From CAIWHR01 sp035541655 (GTDB lineage: Bacteria; Pseudomonadota; Gammaproteobacteria; Burkholderiales; Casimicrobiaceae): DNA of 61,830 nt. Location of the stretch: the NCBI GenBank assembly GCA_035541655.1, contig DATKMY010000138.1, positions 1 through 61,830 of the forward strand, written 5' to 3'. The translations under genes were made by a program, and so were the position numbers. A model generated the notes under the pieces. The model saw nothing but the letters and a program-made list of their open reading frames with translations, had not been told where the DNA came from and ran no database searches. Below, one piece after another: positions 25,977 through 34,912 of the stretch; within the stretch, counting starts at the first letter, position 1; every line of letters starts with the position of its first letter.

Positions 25977-27458
25977 ATGCCCGAGACTTCGGCCAGCGTG
26001 CGCGATTCTCGCCTGCCCGAGCAGCGCGGCCTCTACTACGGCGGCCAATGGCATCGGTCGGCCGCCGCACGCGAAACGCCGGTCACGAGCCCAGCGACGG
26101 GCGCTTCGCTCGGCACTGCAACCGACGCGACGAGCGAAGACGTCGACCGCGCGGTCGCCGCGGCGCGCTCCGCCTTTTCGACATGGCGCGACGTGCCAGC
26201 ACAGGAACGCGCGGCCGCGCTGCGCAAGGCGATCGCGATCCTGCGGAGGAATGCAGACGAGCTGGCGTGGCTCGAAGCGGTTGACACCGGCAACCCGCTG
26301 CAGGCGATGCGCTACGACGTCGACATCAGCGCCGGCTACATCGAGTATTTCGCCGGCCTCGTCCCCGAGATCAAGGGCAACACGATCCCGATCGGCCCCG
26401 GCACGCTCAACTACACGCTGCGCGAGCCGCTCGGCGTCATCGGCCGGATCGGCGCGTTCAATCATCCGCTGCTCTTCACCGCAGGGAAGTGCGGCGCACC
26501 GCTGGTGGCCGGCAACACGCTGATCGTCAAGCCCGCCGCGGACACGCCGCTCACGTCGCTGCGCATCGCGGAGCTCTGGCACGACGTGTTTCCGCCGGGC
26601 GTATTCAACGTCGTCACCGGCGGGCGCGACGCGGGGGCCGCGCTCGTCGCGAATCCGAAGGTCGCGAAAATCGGCTTCATCGGCAGCGTGGCCGCGGGAC
26701 GCGCAGTGATGCAGGCGGCCGCGGCGTCGCTCAAGGCACTCACGCTCGAGCTGGGCGGCAAGAATGCGCTGATCGCGTGTGCCGACGCCACACCCGACGA
26801 AGTCGCAGACGGCGTCGTGCGCGGGATGAATTTCCGCTATGTCACCGGCCAGTCGTGCAACTCGACGAGCCGCGTCTACCTCCACGAGACGATCCACGAC
26901 GCCGCGCTCGCTGCAATCGTCAAACGCGTCCGGGCGCTCAAGGTGGGGCTCCCGTTCGAGCCCGACAGCGAAGTCGGATGTCTGTCGAGTCAGGCTCAGT
27001 TCGACAAGACGATGAGCTACATCTGGCTCGGCCTCGAAGGCGGTGCGCGGCTTGCGTGCGGCGGCAAGCGCCCCGCAGAGCCCAAGCTCGCGCACGGGTT
27101 GTTCGTCGAGCCGACCGTGTTCGCCGACGTGACCGACGACATGCGGATAGCACGCGAGGAGATCTTCGGCCCCGTCGTATCGATCCTGCGCTGGTCGGAC
27201 GAGGACGACGTGCTCGCACGGGTCAATGCGCTCGACTACGGTCTTACCGCGTCGATCTGGACGCACGACCTCGACCGCGCGCATCGGCTTGCATCGCGCG
27301 TCGAAGCGGGTTACATATGGGTGAACGGCGCGAGCACGCATCATGTCGGCGTCCCGTTCGGCGGGGTCAAGCAATCGGGGCTCGGCCGCGAGGAGTCGAT
27401 CGAGGAGCTCTACGCCTGTACGCAGATCAAGAACGTCAACGTCACGCTGAAAAAATAG
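25977..27458 (+). CDS. aldehyde dehydrogenase (NAD(P)+-dependent)
   Basis: The 493-residue enzyme oxidises an aldehyde to the carboxylic acid. The family features are all present: the cofactor-site Lys (NTLIVKPAADTPLTS), the general base Glu in LTLELGGKNALI near residue 257, the catalytic Cys in TGQSCNSTSRV near 291, and EEIFGPVVSILRW near 390. It starts 12 bases after the ThDP enzyme with GAGGCGG before the ATG. It is resembling benzaldehyde- and betaine-aldehyde-type enzymes in general form. It likely takes the product of the preceding enzyme. Confidence 0.9.
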   Translation: MPETSASVRDSRLPEQRGLYYGGQWHRSAAARETPVTSPATGASLGTATDATSEDVDRAVAAARSAFSTWRDVPAQERAAALRKAIAILRRNADELAWLEAVDTGNPLQAMRYDVDISAGYIEYFAGLVPEIKGNTIPIGPGTLNYTLREPLGVIGRIGAFNHPLLFTAGKCGAPLVAGNTLIVKPAADTPLTSLRIAELWHDVFPPGVFNVVTGGRDAGAALVANPKVAKIGFIGSVAAGRAVMQAAAASLKALTLELGGKNALIACADATPDEVADGVVRGMNFRYVTGQSCNSTSRVYLHETIHDAALAAIVKRVRALKVGLPFEPDSEVGCLSSQAQFDKTMSYIWLGLEGGARLACGGKRPAEPKLAHGLFVEPTVFADVTDDMRIAREEIFGPVVSILRWSDEDDVLARVNALDYGLTASIWTHDLDRAHRLASRVEAGYIWVNGASTHHVGVPFGGVKQSGLGREESIEELYACTQIKNVNVTLKK

Positions 27459-27481
27459 CATTCGATAGGAGGAATCCCGTC

Positions 27482-28465
27482 ATGCGCCGCCTCGCCTCGC
27501 TCGTCATCGGCCTGCTTGTCGTGGGCTGCGCGACGGTCACCTCCGCGGAGGAGATCGCCGTCGGCAACTACGGCGTGTCCGCGAACGGGATGCCGTTCGG
27601 CGTAGCGCTCGTCAAGGGCTACTTCAAGGAGGAAGGCCTCAACGTCACCGGGCTCATCTCGTCGGCGGGCGGCGGCACGTCGCTGCGCAACATGCTCGCG
27701 GGTGGCGGCGTGCCCTACGGCGAGGTGAATCCTGGCGTCGTCGTGTCGGCGATCCTCGCCGGCGCCGACTTGAGGATCGTCAGCGACAACGTGCTGACCG
27801 TCGCCGAGTTCGTCTGGGCCGTCAAGCCCGACTCGCCGATCAAGACGCTGAAGGACTTCAAGGGCAAGAAGATCGGCTACACGAATCCGCGCTCGACCTC
27901 GCAGGCGCTTGCGCTGATGCTGCTGCAGTCGGCCGGCTACAAGGAGTCCGACGCCGAGCTGGTGAAGACCGGCGGATTCGGCGAGGGCATCGCGGCGCTC
28001 GACTCGGGGCTCGTCGACATCGCGCCGATCACCGAGCCGCTGTGGTCGAAGGTGAAGAGCAAGTATCGCGCGGTCGTCGTCGCGAGCGACGTGCTGCCGC
28101 CGCTCGACAACGTCGTCGGCGTGGCGACCGTCGAGATGATGGAAAAGAAGAGCGACTTCATCCGCGCGGTGATCCGCGCGCGGCGCAAGGCGGTCAAGTT
28201 CATGAAGGAGCATCCCGACGAGGCGGCCGAGATCGTCGCCAAACAGTACAACATCGACGTCGAGGTCGCGAAGAGCGCGGTGCGCAACCTGACGACCAGC
28301 ACGACGAAAGGCGTCCCGTACTGGGGCGAGGGCGAAATCCATCTGGAAGGATTGAAGCGAATGATCGAGGCGCAGCGCTCGGTCGGCGCGATCCAGGGCG
28401 AGGTCGACTACGGCAAGATCATCGACACGCGGTTCCTGCCCGACGACCTGAAGGCTGTCCGCTAG
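27482..28465 (+). CDS. ABC importer substrate-binding protein (NitT/TauT/SsuA type)
   Basis: The 327-residue periplasmic binding protein has a signal peptide MRRLASLVIGLLVVGCATVTSA. VVGC could be a lipobox; a signal peptidase I site after TSA is equally possible. The mature part has the SsuA/THI5-like fold: GYFKEEGLNVTG, SAGGGTSLRNMLAGG, LKDFKGKKIGYT. Excellent Shine-Dalgarno (TAGGAGGAA) before ATG. Relatives bind sulfonates, nitrate, thiamine precursors, pyrimidines or aromatic acids. Here it should bring in the substrate of the upstream enzymes. Confidence 0.88.
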   Translation: MRRLASLVIGLLVVGCATVTSAEEIAVGNYGVSANGMPFGVALVKGYFKEEGLNVTGLISSAGGGTSLRNMLAGGGVPYGEVNPGVVVSAILAGADLRIVSDNVLTVAEFVWAVKPDSPIKTLKDFKGKKIGYTNPRSTSQALALMLLQSAGYKESDAELVKTGGFGEGIAALDSGLVDIAPITEPLWSKVKSKYRAVVVASDVLPPLDNVVGVATVEMMEKKSDFIRAVIRARRKAVKFMKEHPDEAAEIVAKQYNIDVEVAKSAVRNLTTSTTKGVPYWGEGEIHLEGLKRMIEAQRSVGAIQGEVDYGKIIDTRFLPDDLKAVR

Positions 28466-28500
28466 CCGCGCCGCGATTGCAGCTGCGACCGGGGTCACCC

Positions 28501-29316
28501 GTGTCGGTCGAGCAGGTTCGACTCGAAAAAGTCGGCAAGGTCTTCGTGGCGGGCAACCCGCCGGCGCCGCTGCACGCGCTCGGCCCCGTCGATTTGACGC
28601 TCGAGCGCGGCGAGTTCTTCGCGGTCGTCGGTCCGTCCGGGTGCGGAAAGTCGACGCTGCTCGAGCTGATCGCGGGCCTCACGACGCCCACGGAAGGAGC
28701 GATCGCATTCGAGGGCCGGCCGATCGCCGGCGAAGCGCCGGAAGGCATCGGCGTGGTGTTCCAGGAGGACGCATCGCTCCCCTGGCTCGACGTCGCCGGC
28801 AACGTCGCGTTCGGCCTGCGGCGGCTCGATCTTCCGGCCGCCGAGCGCAGCGAGCGCGTCCGCAACGCGCTGAAGCTCGTCGGCCTCTCCGATTTCGCGA
28901 CGAGCTACCCTGCGCAGCTCTCGGGCGGGATGCGCCAGCGCGTGTGCATCGCACGCACGCTGGTGATGCAGCCGCGCCTGATCCTGCTCGACGAGCCCTT
29001 CGGTGCGCTCGACCAGCAGACGCGGCTGCTGATGGGCGACGAGTTGCTCCGCCTCTGGCGCGAGACCGGAGCGACCGTATTCCTGATCACGCACGCGCTC
29101 GACGAGGCGACGATGCTCGCCGACCGGATCGCGGTCATGTCGGCACGTCCCGGCCGCCTCATCGATTTCGTGGAAACGCGCTGGCCGCGCAGCCGCGACA
29201 GCCGGATCGTCGAGCACTCCGAATTCGGCACGATCACCGCGCGGCTGTGGAAGACGCTGCGCGAAGAGTCGCTCAAGACGATCGCGCAGGCCCCGGGCAG
29301 CGAGCCGGCGCCGTGA
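28501..29316 (+). CDS. ABC importer ATP-binding protein (NitT/TauT type)
   Basis: The 271-residue ATPase has Walker A GPSGCGKST near residue 44, Q-loop VVFQEDASLPW, signature LSGGMRQR, Walker B LILLDEPFGALD and the H-loop LITHALDEA. It starts with GTG at 28501. It powers the two permeases that follow, and its stop overlaps the first permease start by GTGA. Confidence 0.92.
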   Translation: MSVEQVRLEKVGKVFVAGNPPAPLHALGPVDLTLERGEFFAVVGPSGCGKSTLLELIAGLTTPTEGAIAFEGRPIAGEAPEGIGVVFQEDASLPWLDVAGNVAFGLRRLDLPAAERSERVRNALKLVGLSDFATSYPAQLSGGMRQRVCIARTLVMQPRLILLDEPFGALDQQTRLLMGDELLRLWRETGATVFLITHALDEATMLADRIAVMSARPGRLIDFVETRWPRSRDSRIVEHSEFGTITARLWKTLREESLKTIAQAPGSEPAP

Positions 29317-30074
29317 AGCGCCTGATCGTCTACCGCACGCTGGTGATCGGCGGCATCGTCGCGCTGCTCGAGATCCTCTGCGTGACCGGCGTGATCGACA
29401 AGATCACGATGCAGGCGCCGCACCTGATCGTCCGCGACCTCTTCCGGATGCTCGTGTCCGGACGCATGAACTCGGCGATCCTGAAGACACTGTCGAACAC
29501 GACGATCGCGCTGCTGCTCGCGCTCTCGATCGGGGTCGTCGCCGGCGCGCTCGTTCATCGGTGGCGAGCGTTGCGCGACACGCTCGATCCGCTTTTCGCC
29601 ACGTACTACGCCGTACCGGTGTTCGCCTTCTATCCGTTCTTCATCGTCGTGTTCGGGCTCGGCGACGCGCCTCAGATCCTGATCGCGTTCATGCTCGGCG
29701 TGGTCGCGATGATCGTCAACACGCTGAACGGCCTCGACCGCGTGCCGCCGGTGCTGGTCAAGACCGCTCGGATAATGCGGCTGTCGCCGCTCGACACCGC
29801 GCTGCGGGTGACGCTTCCCGCCGCGGGGCCGTACATCGTCACCGGGATCAAGCTCGCCGTGGCCTACGCGTTCATCGGCGTCATCGGCTCCGAGTTCATC
29901 ATGTCGCGCGGCGGCATCGGATACGAGATCAGCTTCGCGTACACGAGCTTCGACAACGCGACGATGTACCCGCTGATCGTGCTGATCCTGCTCGCCTCGG
30001 TCGCCGTCAACGCGGCGCTGACGCGCTGGGAGCAGCGGCTGCTGCAGCGGCGCGGAATGCGAGTCTCGCCGTGA
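29313..30074 (+). CDS. ABC importer permease, first of two
   Basis: The 253-residue inner-membrane protein has about six helices and the coupling-helix (EAA) region at LVKTARIMRLSPLDTALRVT leading to LPAAGPYIVTGIK, as in SsuC/TauC. Starts GTG overlapping the ATPase stop. Its stop overlaps the next permease (GTGA), indicating equal production of the two subunits. Confidence 0.88.
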   Translation: MKRLIVYRTLVIGGIVALLEILCVTGVIDKITMQAPHLIVRDLFRMLVSGRMNSAILKTLSNTTIALLLALSIGVVAGALVHRWRALRDTLDPLFATYYAVPVFAFYPFFIVVFGLGDAPQILIAFMLGVVAMIVNTLNGLDRVPPVLVKTARIMRLSPLDTALRVTLPAAGPYIVTGIKLAVAYAFIGVIGSEFIMSRGGIGYEISFAYTSFDNATMYPLIVLILLASVAVNAALTRWEQRLLQRRGMRVSP

Positions 30075-30814
30075 AGCGCTGGAGCAGCGCTCGCAATGCG
30101 TTCGTGCTGATCGCGGTGCTGCTCGCGATCTGGCAGGCGCTGTACTGGTGGGCGGGCGAAGTGGCGCTCGCCTCACCGCTCGCGACGCTGCGCTACACGT
30201 TGAGGCTCGTCGCGACGGAGTCGTTCGACGCGCATCTGCTCGATACGCTGCGCGCTTTCGCGATCGCGTATGCGTTGTCGGTGCTGATCGGCCTCGTCGT
30301 CGGCTTCTGGCTCGGCTTCGACCGCCTCTCGGGAGATGCGCTCGAGCCGATGATCGTCGCCGTCTACGCGATCCCGAAGCTCACGCTCTATCCGATCCTC
30401 CTGCTCGCGTTCGGCCTCACGCTTTCGGCGAAAGTCGCGTTCGGCGTGCTGCACGGCGCGATCCCGATCATCCTGTTCACGCTGTCCGCGGTCCACAACA
30501 CGAAGCCCATCCTGATCAAGACGGGGCGCGTGCTCAAGCTCACGCGCTTCCAGATGGTGCGCTGGATCCTCTTCCCCGCCGCGACCCCCGAAATCTTCAC
30601 GGGCCTGCGCGTGGGATTCGCGCTGACGCTGATCGGATCGCTGCTCGCGGAGATGTTCGCGTCGCAGCGCGGGCTCGGTTACCTGCTCATGAACGGCATC
30701 GGCCTGCACAACGTCGAGCTCATCATGGCGGTGACGCTCGTCATCATCGTGTTTGCGGCCAGTGTCAGCACGCTTTTGCTCTACGTCGATCATCGCCTGC
30801 ATCGCCGCGGGTGA
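30071..30814 (+). CDS. ABC importer permease, second of two
   Basis: The 247-residue inner-membrane protein is related to the preceding permease, with coupling region LIKTGRVLKLTRFQMVRW and FPAATPEIFTGLRVG. Two different permeases suggest a heterodimeric channel, less common in this family than a homodimer. It is the last gene of the operon; a convergent gene ends 136 bases downstream and I see no clear terminator in the gap. Confidence 0.88.
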   Translation: MKRWSSARNAFVLIAVLLAIWQALYWWAGEVALASPLATLRYTLRLVATESFDAHLLDTLRAFAIAYALSVLIGLVVGFWLGFDRLSGDALEPMIVAVYAIPKLTLYPILLLAFGLTLSAKVAFGVLHGAIPIILFTLSAVHNTKPILIKTGRVLKLTRFQMVRWILFPAATPEIFTGLRVGFALTLIGSLLAEMFASQRGLGYLLMNGIGLHNVELIMAVTLVIIVFAASVSTLLLYVDHRLHRRG

Positions 30815-30950
30815 GAAGCAGGCTCGGGCTTCGGGTTCGCAGGAGGGTCTTGAAGCCTTGTCCGCGTACGGGCGCCGAGGCGACCCTGCACTTCGCTAAC
30901 CCTCGGAAGACGCGGTCGATGCGACCTCCCGCGAACCCGGATGTTCGACC

Positions 30951-31688
30951 CTACTTTTCCAGAGGCGCGACCGACGCGCCTGCAACGCCGTTGCGCACGA
31001 GCGATCGCGCGACGAAGCCCGACGCCTTCATCTCCTCGATGAAATCGTGAAGATAGGCGTGGGCTGCGTCGCGGTCGCGCCGGCAGCCCATCGCCTGGTG
31101 GATCGCCATGAACCGCCCGGCCAGCAGTCGCAATCCCGAGTGCCGGCGCATATCCGCTTCCAGCGCCGGCCGCACGCCGGCCGCGACGTCGAGCTTCTGC
31201 GCGACGAATTGATCGACGACGTCCTTCGCCGCGGTTGTTCGCACGATAGTCGCGTGCTTGATGGTTCGCGACAGGAAGAGGTCGTAGGCGCTCCCCGTGC
31301 TCACGAGCACGCGCACGCCGCGCCGATCGACTTCCGCGTTGTCGCGAATCGGCGAATCCCCGGGCACCAGGTACGCGCCTTCGATCACGACGTACGGCGG
31401 CGTGAAGAGAATCTGCTCTGCACGGACGGGGTCGATCGCGAGAAAGCAGATGTCCCAGACGCCCGTCCTGACGCCTTCGATCACCTTGCCCGCCGCGAAA
31501 TACGGGACGTACTCGACCGCGAGGCCGAGGCGTCGCGCGAGCTCGCGCGCCAGATCGACCGACACGCCGCCCGGCTCGCCCGTCGCCGGATCGCGCGAGG
31601 CGAGAAGCGGATTGTCGAAGTTGATCGCGGCGCGCAGCTTCCCCGTCGGCGCGAGCTCGGCGACGACGGCGGGAGCCGCCGCCGTCAC
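30951..31688 (-). CDS. periplasmic-binding-protein-like domain without signal peptide
   Basis: The 245-residue type-2 binding-protein fold matches bacterial extracellular solute-binding family 3: GKLRAAINFDNPLL near the start, GGVSVDLARELARRLGLAVEY, VWDICFLAIDPVRAE, YLVPGDSPI and later VSTGSAYDLFLSRTI. The GTG start at 31688 overlaps the GNAT stop (GTGA). The N-terminus (MTAAAPAVVAELAPTG) is not an export signal, and no in-frame upstream start offers one. If expressed as read, it stays in the cytoplasm and may be a ligand sensor or enzyme-like relative rather than a transporter subunit. No permease or ATPase is next to it on this strand. Confidence 0.75.
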   Translation of the reverse strand: MTAAAPAVVAELAPTGKLRAAINFDNPLLASRDPATGEPGGVSVDLARELARRLGLAVEYVPYFAAGKVIEGVRTGVWDICFLAIDPVRAEQILFTPPYVVIEGAYLVPGDSPIRDNAEVDRRGVRVLVSTGSAYDLFLSRTIKHATIVRTTAAKDVVDQFVAQKLDVAAGVRPALEADMRRHSGLRLLAGRFMAIHQAMGCRRDRDAAHAYLHDFIEEMKASGFVARSLVRNGVAGASVAPLEK

Positions 31689-32197
31689 TTGCTCGTCCGC
31701 GGCGGAGGACTCCACGCCGGCGGGATCACGCCGGGAAGCCGGAGCAAGCGCATCATGCGGATCGCAGTTTCGCGGCCGCGATAGTAGCCCTGCAGCCGCA
31801 GGGTTTCGGTGAATCCCGTGTTGCGATAGAGCGCGTACGCCGGCCGGTTGTCGGCGCGCAGCTCGACGTGCACCGAAGCGACGCCTGCGGTGGCCGCGGA
31901 GGCGATCAGCCAGTCGGTGAGCCGCCGGCCGATCCCGCGCTGCTGGTGGCTGGGACGCACCGCGAGGAGCACGAGGTGCGCGCGCTCGTCGAAAAGTTGC
32001 ATAATCGCGAAGCCGACCGTGCGCTCGCGGTCGCAGGCGACGACGGTCGCGGTTTCGGGGTCGTCGAGAAATTTCGCGACGCGTTCCGGCCGATAGTGCC
32101 ACCCGAGCCCGGTCTCGATCAGGTCGCGCGACATCGCGGCGAGCGTGGGAACGTCGGGGCGGCGCGCGAGGCGGAGCGTGATGTCGGCGAGCTTCAT
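31685..32197 (-). CDS. GNAT-family N-acetyltransferase
   Basis: The 170-residue protein has the acetyl-CoA site motif VRPSHQQRGIGRRLTDWL and the typical later stretch ELRADNRPAYALYRNTGF, as in RimI-like enzymes. ATG at 32197 (MKLADITLRLARR). Downstream of gshA by 64 bases and coupled to the binding-protein-like gene. The substrate is unknown. Confidence 0.85.
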   Translation of the reverse strand: MKLADITLRLARRPDVPTLAAMSRDLIETGLGWHYRPERVAKFLDDPETATVVACDRERTVGFAIMQLFDERAHLVLLAVRPSHQQRGIGRRLTDWLIASAATAGVASVHVELRADNRPAYALYRNTGFTETLRLQGYYRGRETAIRMMRLLRLPGVIPPAWSPPPRTSK

Positions 32198-32261
32198 GCC
32201 GCCAATTCTGCCACGCGGCGCCGGCACGCCGTCAAGAGTCTTCCGCGCCGCCGAGAGCGCG

Positions 32262-33803
32262 TCAGACCGTGAGGCGCGCCGGATCCAGATACCGCTGCCG
32301 GAAAACCTCGAAGGGATCCGTATCGGCGGCCTCGATCTCGCGCTGCTCCCGCAGCGACTCCTCGGCGAGGCGTGCGAACCGCTCGGCGGTGGCGTCGGCA
32401 AATGGTAGCGCACAGATCGTCTCGCGGTGGCGCAGCGACTGCGCGAGGACGAAGCGGACGTACGATTTGCCGTAGTCGCGCTCGATCGTCCGCAGCACGC
32501 GCGCCGAGGGCGTCGACGCGGGCTCGGAGAGGCGAGCGCGCGCCAGCGCGAGCGCGTCGCGATGCGTCTGCGTTCCCTTTGCCGCGTCGAGCGCGGCGGC
32601 GATCGGCTCGCACTCGGCGAGAACGCGCGCCCCCCATTCGACGAGCGGCACCGCCTCCGCGCCGCGCGTGAGAAGGAGGCCGGGCTCGCGGCCGCGCGAG
32701 GCGACGCGCTGCTTGTTGCCGATGATCGCGGCGAGCTCCTCCGGCGTGTCCGGCGGGCTCTCGTGCAACAGGCAATGGAGCAGGAAGATGTCGAGCATCC
32801 GGCACGTGCTTGCGTTGATCCCCACCGGTTCGAACGGATCGAGGTCCATCAGCCGCACCTCGACGTATTCGACGCCGCGCTCGCGCAACGCGTGCAACGG
32901 CCGCTCGCCCGAGCGGATCACGCGCTTCGGCCGGATCGTTCCGTAGAACTCGTTCTCGATCTGGAGCAGCGTCGTCCCGAGCTGCCGATACTCGTCGCCC
33001 GAGCGGATTCCGATCGCTTCGTACGGGGGGTACGGCTTCGTCATCGCCTCGTGCAGCGACCCCGCGTACGACTCGAGGCAGTTGTAGCTCACGGCGAGCG
33101 ACGATTGCGCGTCGCTCTGGTAGCCGAGCCGCCCCATCCGCAGCGACGTCGCGTACGGCAGGTACAGCGTGTCCTCGGAGAACGGCCGCAGCTCGTGCTT
33201 GCGCCCCTCGACGAAGCTCCCGCACACCGCCGGCGAGGCGCCGAACAGGTACAGGAGCAGCCATGAATTGCGGCGGAAATTGCGAATGAGCGCGAAATAG
33301 TCGTCGTTCGACCGCTTGTCGGGCATCGAGAAGTTGTAGTGGATGCCCGAGATCATCTGCATCCGCTTGCCGTAGCGGTGTGTGAGGCCGGTCCGATAGA
33401 CGCTCTTCGCCCGGCCGACGTTCGAGTTGCCGTAGCGGCCGATCGGGATCGCCGCTTCGTCGGGCAGGCGGCACGGCATGCTCGAGCACCACATGAGCTC
33501 GTCGTGGATCGCCCGGTAGACCGCCTGGTGAATCTCGGTGAGCTCCGCGATGCAAGCCTCGGCGCTCGTGTTCACGCCGGTGATGAGCTCGAGCTGCGAC
33601 TCGCTGAAATCCGTCGTGACGCGCGCGTGCGTGAGCGCCGAGCCGAGCGCAGCCGGGTGCGGCGTCGTCGCAAGCGATCCGTCGGGCCGCACCCGCAGGC
33701 TCTCCTTCTCGATGCCGCGCTTGAGCCCGGCCAGCCCGTCGCGGGGGAGCCCGCGCACGCGCTCCTCGAGCAGCGAATAGCTGGAACGGGCCGTCGAAGA
33801 CAT
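32262..33803 (-). CDS. gshA: glutamate-cysteine ligase (proteobacterial type)
   Basis: 513 residues, the usual length for E. coli-type GshA. It joins glutamate and cysteine with ATP, the first step of glutathione synthesis. Family features include GIEKESLRV near residue 30, DFSESQLELIT, MISGIHYNFS, QIENEFYGTIRPKR and YVEVRLMDLDPF. It lies downstream of a cysteine synthase on the same strand with a 188-base gap that holds a striking palindrome. Together the two supply cysteine and commit it to glutathione. Confidence 0.95.
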   Translation of the reverse strand: MSSTARSSYSLLEERVRGLPRDGLAGLKRGIEKESLRVRPDGSLATTPHPAALGSALTHARVTTDFSESQLELITGVNTSAEACIAELTEIHQAVYRAIHDELMWCSSMPCRLPDEAAIPIGRYGNSNVGRAKSVYRTGLTHRYGKRMQMISGIHYNFSMPDKRSNDDYFALIRNFRRNSWLLLYLFGASPAVCGSFVEGRKHELRPFSEDTLYLPYATSLRMGRLGYQSDAQSSLAVSYNCLESYAGSLHEAMTKPYPPYEAIGIRSGDEYRQLGTTLLQIENEFYGTIRPKRVIRSGERPLHALRERGVEYVEVRLMDLDPFEPVGINASTCRMLDIFLLHCLLHESPPDTPEELAAIIGNKQRVASRGREPGLLLTRGAEAVPLVEWGARVLAECEPIAAALDAAKGTQTHRDALALARARLSEPASTPSARVLRTIERDYGKSYVRFVLAQSLRHRETICALPFADATAERFARLAEESLREQREIEAADTDPFEVFRQRYLDPARLTV

Positions 33804-33945
33804 CGGAGACCGCCGTCAAGTTGAGGGGACGGGCATTGTATAACGATGGCGGCGCCGGACGACCGATCGCAGCCAATCGCGCCGACCGAGCCGCCCCGAG
33901 ACGCGCGAGCGACAACCGGCGACAGCCCTTGGCGCGCCCGCTGGA

Positions 33946-33964
33946 TTGTCAACAAGGTTGACAA
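33946..33964. promoter_or_regulatory. 19-bp palindrome between cysteine synthase and gshA
   Basis: TTGTCAAC (33946-33953), AAG, GTTGACAA (33957-33964): a perfect inverted repeat with eight-base arms, AT-richer than its surroundings. It lies just past the cysteine-synthase stop and about 143 bases upstream of the gshA start. The form suits a dimeric repressor operator (GntR-like sites often look so). It is not a good terminator because no T run follows. Confidence 0.5.
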
Positions 33965-33991
33965 ATTCGCGGGATCGCGCCCCGCACGGCG

Positions 33992-34912
33992 TTACTCGAC
34001 AGGCAGAAAGCCTTCCACCGACAGGTATCGTTCGCCCGAATCGTAGTTGAAGCCCAGCACGCGGCTCCCGCCGGGAAGCTCCGGCAGCTTCTGCGCGATC
34101 GCGGCGAGCGCCGCGCCGGACGAGATGCCGACGAGCACACCCTCCTCGCGCGCGGCGCGCCGCGCCCATTCGCGCGCGGCCTCGGCCTCGACCTTGATCA
34201 CCCCGTCCAGGAGCGACGTGTCGAGATTCGTCGGAATGAATCCGGCGCCGATGCCCTGGATCGGATGGGGCGACGGCGCGCCGCCGGAAATGACCGGCGA
34301 GGCCGCGGGCTCGACCGCGAAGACCCTGAACTTCGGCCACGCCTTCTTAAGCGCGCGCGCGCACCCGGTGATGTGGCCGCCGGTGCCGACGCCGGTGATC
34401 AGCACGTCGAGCCCTTCGGGAAAATCCGCGAGGATCTCGCGCGCCGTCGTGCGCACGTGGACGTCGACGTTGGCGGGATTGTCGAACTGCTGCGGCATCC
34501 ACGAGTCCGGTGTCGAGTCGATCAGCTCCTGCGCTTTGGCGATCGCGCCCTTCATCCCCTCGGCGCGCGGCGTCAGCACGAATGTCGCGCCGTAGGCGAG
34601 CATCAGCCGGCGCCGCTCGATCGACATGCTCTCGGGCATTACGAGCACGAGCTTGTAGCCTTTCACCGCCGCAACCATCGCGAGGCCGACACCGGTGTTG
34701 CCGGAGGTGGGCTCGATGATCGTCCCGCCCTGGCGCAGCTTGCCGGTCGCCTCGGCGTCCTCGACCATCGAGAGCGCGATGCGATCCTTGATCGAGCTGC
34801 CCGGATTCGAGCGCTCGGATTTGATCCAGACGTTGGCCGCGGGACCGAAAAGGCGGTTCATGCGGATGTGCGGCGTGTTGCCGATCGTTTCGAGAACGTT
34901 CGCAGCTTTCAT
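33992..34912 (-). CDS. cysK: cysteine synthase (O-acetylserine sulfhydrylase family)
   Basis: The 306-residue PLP enzyme makes cysteine from O-acetylserine and sulfide. The PLP-binding Lys sits in SSIKDRIALSM near residue 42, the substrate loop TSGNTGVGLAM near 70, and the phosphate-binding loop GVGTGGHITG near 177. The ending (GERYLSVEGFLPVE) is typical. ATG at 34912; an in-frame start at 34945 is possible. CysM is an alternative within the same family; the length and motifs fit CysK somewhat better. Confidence 0.88.
   Translation of the reverse strand: MKAANVLETIGNTPHIRMNRLFGPAANVWIKSERSNPGSSIKDRIALSMVEDAEATGKLRQGGTIIEPTSGNTGVGLAMVAAVKGYKLVLVMPESMSIERRRLMLAYGATFVLTPRAEGMKGAIAKAQELIDSTPDSWMPQQFDNPANVDVHVRTTAREILADFPEGLDVLITGVGTGGHITGCARALKKAWPKFRVFAVEPAASPVISGGAPSPHPIQGIGAGFIPTNLDTSLLDGVIKVEAEAAREWARRAAREEGVLVGISSGAALAAIAQKLPELPGGSRVLGFNYDSGERYLSVEGFLPVE

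Noticed and set aside
25932..27461. A 509-residue minus-strand frame antisense to the aldehyde dehydrogenase
   Set aside because: Exact mirror of a clear enzyme gene and without any family feature.
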